NCBI RefSeq assembly: GCF_000472705.1
Contig: NZ_AXAE01000008.1
Span: 186,001 to 250,000, forward strand
Source of the DNA: Mesorhizobium erdmanii USDA 3471
Lineage (GTDB): Bacteria; Pseudomonadota; Alphaproteobacteria; Rhizobiales; Rhizobiaceae
Direction of reading: 5' to 3'
Length of the DNA stretch: 64,000 bases
Numbering within the stretch: position 1 is the stretch's first letter; the number at the start of each line of letters is the position of its first letter. This document shows, piece after piece, positions 56,778 through 64,000 of the stretch. The position numbers were made by a program, and so were the translations under genes. The notes beneath the pieces are model-generated. The model was not told the origin of the DNA and ran no database searches. It worked only from the letters and a program-made list of their open reading frames with translations.

Positions 56778-57295
56778 GCAAGGTAACCGACATCATCAAA
56801 AAATATACGCTAACAGCGCCAGTCGATGTCGAGAGAATTGCGTCGGAGCTTGGCCTAGATATTGTTTTCAGCGCTCTCGGCGACAAGATTTCTGGAAAAA
56901 TCCAGAAGGTGGACGCCGACCAATACCTCATCGTCGTGAACGACGATGAATCGCCCGTACGTCAGCGGTTCACAATCGCCCATGAGATCGGTCACTTCCT
57001 TTATCATCGCGATCTTATCGGCGATGGCGTAGCGGACAGTCCTGCCTACAGATCGCCAGACGAAAAGATTTACGAAACAACGCCGCTTGAGCGCCGGCAC
57101 GAGACTCAAGCAAATCAGTTTGCGGCGAATATCCTCATGCCTCATGATCTTATCCGCCACATAGAGGCGAGACACCCGGGGATAACGTACCCCGAGTTGG
57201 CGAAGAAGCTTGATGTGTCATTGCCAGCCTTGCGCGTCAGGAAGGGCCTATCACCCTACCCGGATGCACTTGAGGAGTTTAACGTTGTCGAATGA
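56774..57295 (+). CDS. ImmA/IrrE-family metallopeptidase
   Basis: This is a 173-residue Zn protease of the COG2856 family. The HEXXH motif is RFTIAHEIGHFLYH at about residues 65-78, and the third ligand Glu is in HETQANQFAANILMP. Such proteases cleave a partner repressor (ImmR in ICEBs1, DdrO in Deinococcus). The usual XRE-type partner is absent; instead a membrane protein gene precedes it with overlap and a small basic protein gene follows. Its target is therefore unknown. Composition differs from the core genome. Confidence 0.88.
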   Translation: MSKVTDIIKKYTLTAPVDVERIASELGLDIVFSALGDKISGKIQKVDADQYLIVVNDDESPVRQRFTIAHEIGHFLYHRDLIGDGVADSPAYRSPDEKIYETTPLERRHETQANQFAANILMPHDLIRHIEARHPGITYPELAKKLDVSLPALRVRKGLSPYPDALEEFNVVE

Positions 57296-57506
57296 AACTG
57301 AAATTGACCGCCGCTTTGATCGGCTTCTAAGAGCGATGGCTACCAAGCCAGCCCTCACCGTTCCGGGCGCGGGAACGATTGCAGCAAGAGGTCAAGCATC
57401 AGGTGCGGTTCCTGACGAAGGTTCTGCCGGTATTCGAACTCCCAAAGGTAAGTCTGCAACCACTTCTTCGAAACCGAAACGTAAGTCCCGGCCATCGAAC
57501 GCCTAA
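57285..57506 (+). CDS. Small basic protein, third gene of the ImmA cassette
   Basis: This short frame (about 73 residues) from TTG 57285 overlaps the ImmA stop. It starts LSNETEIDRRFDRLLRAMA and ends with a Lys/Arg-rich tail (SKPKRKSRPSNA). From 57355 on it is antisense to the transposase C-terminus, so either two genes really overlap or the tail is a chance frame created by insertion. Support is weak: no family is known and the start codon is unusual. Confidence 0.4.
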   Translation: MSNETEIDRRFDRLLRAMATKPALTVPGAGTIAARGQASGAVPDEGSAGIRTPKGKSATTSSKPKRKSRPSNA

Positions 57507-58230
57507 CGTGCGACCAGAAAGCTTCGATGTTGTTGGTGTGAACCTGCCCGTTCACGTACTCGCCGGCACTGTGATTGACGGTGCCGTGCATGTAGCCGTT
57601 TTCCGCCAATTCACCGTATGAGAGCATTTCGTCGGTAGCGATGCGCGAGCCCTGTTTAACCCACTTGAAAATGGCAGGCATGATGTGGCGAGCCTTGCGG
57701 CTGGGGAGAACTTGCGTAACCACATCGCCGCCGCGCTCGATGGCACCAAAGATAACCGCCTTATCGTCTTCGCCGCGCTTATCGACGCCGCCGAAAAACA
57801 TCTCGTCGGCCTCCACAATGCCGCCATCCTTGCCGCCAAGTGGGTTGTCGCCATCGACATAGCCCATGTACTGGCGGATCAGGTTGCACATGCGCCAAGC
57901 CGTCTTGTAGGTCACGCCAATGGTGCGCTGAACTTCCTTCGCCGAGACGCCGTTGCGGGATGAGCAGAACAGGAACATGACGGTAAACCAGTCGCGCAAT
58001 GACGTGCGCGTGGCTTCGAACGGCGTGCCAGCGGTCGGATAGACCTGCGCACCGCAGAAGTCGCACTCGTAGCAGCGGCGAGCCTTCACGCGGTGGAATT
58101 TGGCCACGCGATGGCACTTGGCGCATTCATGCCGTTCGCCGTACCGCGTCACCATGAGGTGTTCGAGGCAGGCGTCTTCAGAAACGAATCGCTCTTGGAA
58201 CTGACGAAGGGTGGGGAGTTTGTTGCTCAT
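57355..58230 (-). mobile_element. IS1595-family transposase
   Basis: This is a 291-residue DDE transposase of the IS1595 group. An N-terminal zinc ribbon (CAKCHR then CYECDFCG) and the ISXO2-like catalytic core (EADEMFFGG, DEMLSY, NNIEAFWSHVRR) are complete, so it may be active. I found no clear terminal inverted repeats or target duplication. A dyad ATGTAG-N9-CTACAT at 58239-58259 lies in its promoter. It sits between the ImmA cassette and recA, pointing away from recA. Confidence 0.88.
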
Positions 58231-58293
58231 GTCTGATTATGTAGCATTTCCCACTACATGTTTCAAGGGGATACATCCGTGTTCGATCATTTG

Positions 58294-58308
58294 GTACGAA
58301 AAAAGAAC
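58294..58308 (+). promoter_or_regulatory. Possible LexA box upstream of recA (site 1)
   Basis: GTACGAAAAAAGAAC (GTAC, seven bases, GAAC) is one mismatch from the alphaproteobacterial SOS box GAAC-N7-GAAC (equivalently GTTC-N7-GTTC). It lies 125 bases before the recA start. Confidence 0.45.
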
Positions 58309-58359
58309 AAATCGGGATATCTTTTGTTTTTCAATTATTTGAGCCCTCTTGCCAAACGA

Positions 58360-58374
58360 GAACAAAAAAGGTAC
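58360..58374 (+). promoter_or_regulatory. Possible LexA box upstream of recA (site 2)
   Basis: GAACAAAAAAGGTAC (GAAC, seven bases, GTAC) is one mismatch from the consensus and 59 bases ahead of the recA start. Together with site 1 it suggests SOS control. Confidence 0.5.
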
Positions 58375-58432
58375 AAATTCACAGGGATTACGGATTGTCC
58401 GGCCTTCATTGACGACCAAGGGGTGATGTATC

Positions 58433-59533
<1,101 letters not shown>

Positions 59534-59610
59534 GCAACGGACAGAGTTCGGCCATAAAGTCGGTCTATGATCTGAAGCTTAAGTAATTGAGTTCTTTGGT
59601 ACCGCGTTCA

Positions 59611-59639
59611 AAACCGCCGGCCTCGCGCCGGCGGTTTTT
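59611..59639 (+). terminator. Rho-independent terminator after recA
   Basis: A perfect 11-bp stem AAACCGCCGGC/GCCGGCGGTTT has a CTCGC loop and runs into TTTTTG, about 80 bases after the recA stop. Confidence 0.9.
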
Positions 59640-59762
59640 GTTTTTGGGCGCCGTGAAGCCGGCCTGACAGCGCCTCGGTTGGCCCAATTTTGTGTTTCTG
59701 GACAGGCTCGGGCGTGCCCGCTAAAAGGCCAAGTCTATCTCTGGACAAGCAGGGACCAGTCT

Positions 59763-59785
59763 CCGCCGGCCTTGCCGGCGGTTTT
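59763..59785 (+). terminator. Terminator-like hairpin in the alaS leader
   Basis: A stem of CCGCCGGC/GCCGGCGG with a three-base CTT loop is followed by TTTT and ends 18 bases before the alaS start. The position suggests attenuation or a translation-affecting hairpin, but no antiterminator or leader peptide with Ala codons is evident. Confidence 0.5.
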
Positions 59786-59803
59786 CGCGAAAAGGCAGCA
59801 GTC

Positions 59804-62470
59804 ATGAGTGGCGTGAACGAGATCCGGTCGACATTTCTCGACTATTTCCGCAAGGAAGGCCACGAGGTCGTGGCCTCGAGCCCGCTCGTGCCGCGCAACG
59901 ATCCGACATTGATGTTCACCAATGCCGGCATGGTGCAGTTCAAGAACGTCTTCACGGGTCTGGAGAAGCGGTCCTATTCGCGCGCCACAACCGCCCAGAA
60001 GAGCGTTCGCGCCGGCGGCAAGCACAACGACCTCGACAATGTCGGCTACACCGCGCGCCATCTGACTTTCTTCGAGATGCTCGGCAATTTCTCCTTCGGA
60101 GACTATTTCAAGGAGCGCGCCATCGAGCTTGCCTGGAACTTGATCACCAGGGAATTCGGGCTCAAGAAGGACAAGCTGCTGGTCACCGTCTATCACACGG
60201 ACGATGAGGCGGCCGGCTTCTGGAAGAAGATCGCCGGCTTCTCGGACGATCGCATCATCCGCATCCCGACCTCGGACAATTTCTGGGCGATGGGTGACAC
60301 CGGACCTTGCGGACCGTGCTCGGAAATCTTCATCGACCGTGGCGAGCACATCTGGGGCGGCCCTCCCGGAAGTCCCGAGGAGGACGGCGACCGCTTCCTC
60401 GAATTCTGGAATCTGGTGTTCATGCAGTATGAACAGGTGACGAAGGAAGAGCGCGTCGACCTGCCGCGCCCGTCCATCGACACAGGCATGGGCCTGGAGC
60501 GCATGGCCTCCATCCTGCAAGGGGTGGAAAGCGTCTTTGAGACCGACCTGTTCCGGCACCTGATCGATGCGGCGTCCTCCGCCCTCGGGCGCGCTCCGGA
60601 TGCGGAAACGGTCGCGTCCTACCGCGTCATCGCCGATCATCTGCGCTCGTCCTCCTTCCTGGTGGCCGACGGCGTCTTGCCGTCGAACGAAGGCCGCGGC
60701 TATGTGCTGCGCCGCATCATGCGCCGCGCCATGCGCCATGCACAGTTGCTCGGCGCCAACGAGCCGCTGATGTGGAAGCTGGTGCCGGCGCTGGTGCGCG
60801 AGATGGGCCAGGCCTATCCGGAACTGCTGCGCGGCGAACAGCTGATCACAGAGACGCTGAAGCTCGAGGAAACCAGGTTCCGCAAGACGCTGGTGCGCGG
60901 CCTCGGCCTGCTCTCGGAGGCGACGGAGACACTGCACGCCGGCGACATGCTGGACGGCGAGACGGCGTTCAAGCTCTACGACACCTACGGCTTCCCGCTT
61001 GATCTCACGCAGGATGCGCTGCGCCAGCGCAACATCTCGGTCGATCTTGCCGGCTTCACCAATGCGATGGAGCAGCAGAAGGCAGAGGCGCGCAAGCACT
61101 GGGCGGGGTCAGGCGAGGCCGCCACCGAGACAGTTTGGTTCTCGGTGCGTGAAAAGGCCGGCGCCACCGAATTCCTCGGCTACGAGACCGAACAGGCGGA
61201 GGGCCTGATCCAGGTGCTGGTCAAGGACGGCAAGGCGGTCGACAGCGCCGGCAAGGGCGACGCCGTCGCGGTGGTCGTCAACCAGACGCCGTTCTATGGC
61301 GAGTCCGGCGGCCAGATGGGCGACACCGGCATTATCTCGGGCGAAGGCTTCTCGATAGACATTTCCGACACGCAGAAGAAGGCCGATGGGCTGTTCGTGC
61401 ATCTCGGCAAGGTGGCGAGCGGCACCGTCAAGACGGGCGCTGCCGTCGAGCTGAAGGTCGATCATGCACGCCGCACCAGGCTACGTGCCAATCACTCCGC
61501 CACGCATCTGATCCACGAGGCGCTGCGCGAGGTGCTGGGCACCCATGTCGCGCAAAAAGGCTCACTGGTGGCGCCCGAGCGCCTGCGTTTCGACATCTCG
61601 CACAACAAGCCGATCTCGGCCGAGGAGCTTGAGGAAGTCGAGCGCATGGCCAACGAGATCGTCGTGCAGAACAGCCCGGTGACCACGCGCCTGATGTCGG
61701 TCGACGACGCTATTGCCGAGGGCGCCATGGCGCTGTTCGGCGAGAAATACGGCGACGAGGTGCGTGTCGTGTCGATGGGCACGGGCCTGCATGGCGTCAA
61801 GGCCAAACGGCCCTATTCCGTCGAACTCTGCGGCGGTACGCATGTCAGGGCGACCGGCGATATCGGCTTGGTGCGCGTCGTATCGGACAGCGCGGTCGCC
61901 GCCGGCGTGCGCCGTATCGAGGCATTGACCGGCGAAGCCGCTCGCAAGCATCTCGACGAGCAGGACAGGCGTCTGAAGGCGGCGGCAGCCGTGCTGAAGA
62001 TTTCACCGGCCGACGTGCCGGCGCGCGTCGAGGCGCTGCTCGACGAGCGCAAGAAGCTCGAGAAGGAACTGACCGAAGCACGCAAGAAACTGGCGCTGGG
62101 CGGCGGTGCCGCGGCCGGTGCGCCCTCGGAGAATGAGACGGTCGCGGGCGTCGGCTTCCTCGGCAAGTCGGTCTCCGGCGTCTCGCCGAAGGATCTGAAG
62201 CCGCTGGCGGACGCCGGCAAGACCTCGCTCGGCTCCGGCGTCGTCGTCTTCGTCGGCGCCGGCGAGGACAACAAGGCAAGCGTTGTGGTCGCCGTCACCG
62301 ACGATCTCGTCGGCCGCTTCAGCGCCGTCGACCTGGTGCGTGTCGCCTCCGCCGCCTTGGGCGGGCAGGGCGGCGGCGGGCGCCCGGATATGGCGCAGGC
62401 CGGTGGCCCCGACGCATCGAAGGCCAATGATGCGATCGCGGCTGTAAAGGCGGCGCTCGAAGCCGCCTGA
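59804..62470 (+). CDS. alaS: Alanyl-tRNA synthetase
   Basis: This is an 888-residue class II synthetase with aminoacylation domain (residues 1-450, motif region RTFLDYF.. and [12 protein letters not shown]), editing domain ([12 protein letters not shown] and the zinc Cys in CGGTH) and C-terminal oligomerisation domain ([12 protein letters not shown]). It charges tRNA-Ala and clears Ser-tRNA-Ala. The start is MSGVNEIRS with AAAGGCAG upstream; longer in-frame starts lie across a hairpin. A cut NAD(P)-binding gene starts ten bases after its stop. Confidence 0.98.
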   Translation: MSGVNEIRSTFLDYFRKEGHEVVASSPLVPRNDPTLMFTNAGMVQFKNVFTGLEKRSYSRATTAQKSVRAGGKHNDLDNVGYTARHLTFFEMLGNFSFGDYFKERAIELAWNLITREFGLKKDKLLVTVYHTDDEAAGFWKKIAGFSDDRIIRIPTSDNFWAMGDTGPCGPCSEIFIDRGEHIWGGPPGSPEEDGDRFLEFWNLVFMQYEQVTKEERVDLPRPSIDTGMGLERMASILQGVESVFETDLFRHLIDAASSALGRAPDAETVASYRVIADHLRSSSFLVADGVLPSNEGRGYVLRRIMRRAMRHAQLLGANEPLMWKLVPALVREMGQAYPELLRGEQLITETLKLEETRFRKTLVRGLGLLSEATETLHAGDMLDGETAFKLYDTYGFPLDLTQDALRQRNISVDLAGFTNAMEQQKAEARKHWAGSGEAATETVWFSVREKAGATEFLGYETEQAEGLIQVLVKDGKAVDSAGKGDAVAVVVNQTPFYGESGGQMGDTGIISGEGFSIDISDTQKKADGLFVHLGKVASGTVKTGAAVELKVDHARRTRLRANHSATHLIHEALREVLGTHVAQKGSLVAPERLRFDISHNKPISAEELEEVERMANEIVVQNSPVTTRLMSVDDAIAEGAMALFGEKYGDEVRVVSMGTGLHGVKAKRPYSVELCGGTHVRATGDIGLVRVVSDSAVAAGVRRIEALTGEAARKHLDEQDRRLKAAAAVLKISPADVPARVEALLDERKKLEKELTEARKKLALGGGAAAGAPSENETVAGVGFLGKSVSGVSPKDLKPLADAGKTSLGSGVVVFVGAGEDNKASVVVAVTDDLVGRFSAVDLVRVASAALGGQGGGGRPDMAQAGGPDASKANDAIAAVKAALEAA

Positions 62471-62480
62471 AAGCCATGAC

Positions 62481-63440
62481 ATGAAAATTCTCGTCCTCGG
62501 CGGCTATGGTTTGATCGGGGACGCTGTCGTTGGCCGTTTGCTTCGCGACGGTCACCATGTGACCGGTCTCGGTCGTGATATCAGGGATGCGCAACGGCGC
62601 CGGCCGGCGGCTCGCTGGATCGCGGTAGACATGTCGAAACTGCTTGCCGCCGAGGACTGGCTGCCGGTGGTCGCGGGCATGGACGCGGTGGTCAACGCGG
62701 CAGGCGCGCTGCAGGACGGTCCGCGCGACCGCCTCGACGCAGTCCACCGGGGCTCGGTGGTGGCACTCGTGGCGGCCTGCGAACAGACTGGTGTGTCCCG
62801 CTTTGCGCAGATCTCGGCGGTCGGCGCCGATCTCTCTTCGGCTGATGTGTTTTTCAGCACCAAGGCGCAAGGCGACAAGGCTGTCGCAAGTTCTTCGCTG
62901 GAGTGGACGATCCTGCGCCCTGGCCTGGTGATCGCGCCCGCCGCCTATGGCGGGACGGCACTGCTGCGTGCCCTTGCGGCATTTCCCGGTTTCATTCCGG
63001 CCGTCATGGCGCGACAGCCGATTCAGACCGTGGCGGTCGCTGACGTCGCCGAAGCCGTCTCGCGCGCGGTCACCGGATCGCTGCCGTTCCGTTCCGTTCT
63101 CGATCTCGTCGAAACCGAAGCGCGCTCGCTCGCCGATGTTCTCCTGGCCTTTCGCGGCTGGCTTGGCCTGCCACGGGTGAGGGTCGTGCCGGTGCTCGCC
63201 ATTGTCGGCAGGCTTGCCTCCGTCCTTGCCGACGGCCTTGGCCGGCTTGGCTGGCGCTCGCCCTTGCGCAGCGCGGCCCTTGCCGCGCTGGCACGCGGCG
63301 TCACTGGCGACGCAGAGCCCTGGAACCAGGCCGTCGGCCAGCCGCTGCAACCGCTGGAGGCTACGCTGGCCGCCATGAGCTATGCTGGAATTTGGGTGAC
63401 GAGGCTGATCAAGCGGCGCTCTGCGGCTTCATTTCGATGA
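62481..63440 (+). pseudogene. NAD(P)-binding SDR-like protein, probably disrupted by IS256 insertion
   Basis: The frame gives a 319-residue atypical SDR with GGYGLIGDAVVGRLL as the nucleotide motif at the N-terminus and a NAD-dependent epimerase-like core. Its last 11 codons read into the IS256-family element, so the natural C-terminus is lost. Related proteins often continue with a DoxX-like membrane region of about 100 residues, which would lie beyond the element, outside this window. It may thus be non-functional. The gene lies ten bases after alaS and could be co-transcribed. Confidence 0.7.
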
Positions 63441-63999
63441 CCTCGATCCCGTCCTGGAACCTGGCACCTGCGAGCAGTTTCGGCAACTGATTTTGTCCCT
63501 TCAATCGACGCCAGGATTTGGCGGCGGCCATGACGAGCTTGAAGACCATCAGCCTGGCGGTCTTCGACGACAGGGATCCCTTCGTGCGCACCGTTCGGTG
63601 GCGAACGGTGGCAAAGACGCTCTCTATCGGATTCGACGTTCGCAGATGATCCCAGTGTTCGGCGGGGAAGTCGTAGAACGCCAGCAACGTCTCGCGATCC
63701 TTCGTCAGGCAGTCGACCGCCTTGTTGTACTTCGTGCCGTATTTCTCGGCGAACACATCGATCGCCATTTCGGCTGCTGAGCGTGTCGGCGCGCCGTAAA
63801 TCTCGCGCAAATCCGTCTTCATGTTGGCCTGCACCGAGAGCGGCACCTTGTTCAGGACGTTGGCTGTCTTGTGCACCCAGCAGCGTTGGTGCCTGGTGCC
63901 GGGAAGGAGCTCGTCGAGCGCCTTCCAGAAGCCGAGTGCGCCGTCGCCCACGGCAATATCGGGCGCGATCTTCAGGCCACGCCGCTTCACGTCGACCAG
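63409..63999 (-). mobile_element. IS256-family transposase (C-terminal part, truncated by window edge)
   Basis: At least 197 residues of the C-terminal part are visible. Catalytic-core elements include VGDGALGFWKAL (Asp), CWVHKTANVLNKVP (the C-x2-H region) and the final Glu region RTSNPIESVFATVRHRT. The continuation to the N-terminus lies past position 64000. The stop codon is a few bases inside the SDR reading frame, so one IS end lies around 63380-63408. Terminal repeats were not identified because the other end is missing. Confidence 0.92.
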
Positions 64000-64000
64000 C

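Noticed and set aside
57300..58300. Terminal inverted repeats of the IS1595 element
   Set aside because: Only a weak ATGGCTAC/ATGCTAC similarity between the two flanks was seen; too short and gapped to call.
59640..59803. T-box-like leader for alaS
   Set aside because: The stretch AGCAGGGACCAG loosely recalls a T-box, but the required specifier and antiterminator sequence are absent and T-boxes are not expected in this group.

Overview
The window is a GC-rich chromosomal stretch from an alphaproteobacterium of the Rhizobiales (Hyphomicrobiales). The best guess is Mesorhizobium or a close relative. The evidence is codon use, the SufS1-B-C-D-S-T-A operon, a recA followed by alaS, a Mesorhizobium-style lipid A operon, ROK-regulated sugar importers and rhizobial intergenic repeats. 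This is judged from protein and motif resemblance only; no database search was run. Nearly all of the window is core-like sequence. Foreign-looking material is limited to a segment just upstream of recA (about 56.3-58.25 kb) and an insertion sequence running off the right edge.

Layout. 0-7 kb: end of an AAA ATPase, CoA-binding protein, O-acetylhomoserine sulfhydrylase (metY), cupin, a P450 with a secreted Cys-rich protein, an FAD amine oxidase-like enzyme and a secreted repeat protein. 7.3-12.8 kb: the protein-quality block clpP-clpX-lon, then an HU protein. 12.8-22.2 kb: an aldose-utilisation region with aldo/keto reductase, hexuloisomerase-like SIS protein, creatininase-like amidohydrolase, a CUT1 sugar ABC importer with divergent ATPase, FucU mutarotase and a ribokinase-like kinase. 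22.4-22.8 kb: divergent tRNA-Asp and tRNA-Val. 23.6-28.6 kb: a ROK regulator with a single-NBD CUT2 importer and an SDR dehydrogenase. 28.8-31.2 kb: a metal-ligand-depleted M24 protein (ectoine hydrolase-like) coupled to an M20 amidohydrolase.

31.3-45.7 kb holds envelope functions: M23 peptidase, sterol-desaturase-type hydroxylase overlapping a FemAB/CelD-type acyltransferase, Bcp peroxiredoxin, a 1126-residue AsmA/YhdP-like protein, tyrS, and a four-gene operon (GT2, LAB_N protein, ArnT-like GT, PAP2 phosphatase) that looks like a lipid A galacturonosylation module. PaiB-like and alpha/beta-hydrolase genes follow. 45.7-53 kb is the complete Suf Fe-S assembly operon behind a good Irr/ICE-like palindrome. 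53-56 kb carries a GFA-family protein, a TfoX-domain protein and the pseudouridine catabolic pair psuK-psuG. 56.3-58.3 kb is the accessory segment: membrane protein, ImmA/IrrE-type protease, small basic protein and an IS1595-type transposase. 58.4-63.4 kb holds recA, alaS and an NAD(P)-binding protein that appears cut by an IS256-family element reaching the window edge.

The items most worth following are the degenerate M24/M20 pair, the lipid A operon, the membrane protein-ImmA cassette whose third gene overlaps a transposase, and the SIS/creatininase/aldose region. No CRISPR array, prophage or plasmid origin was seen.
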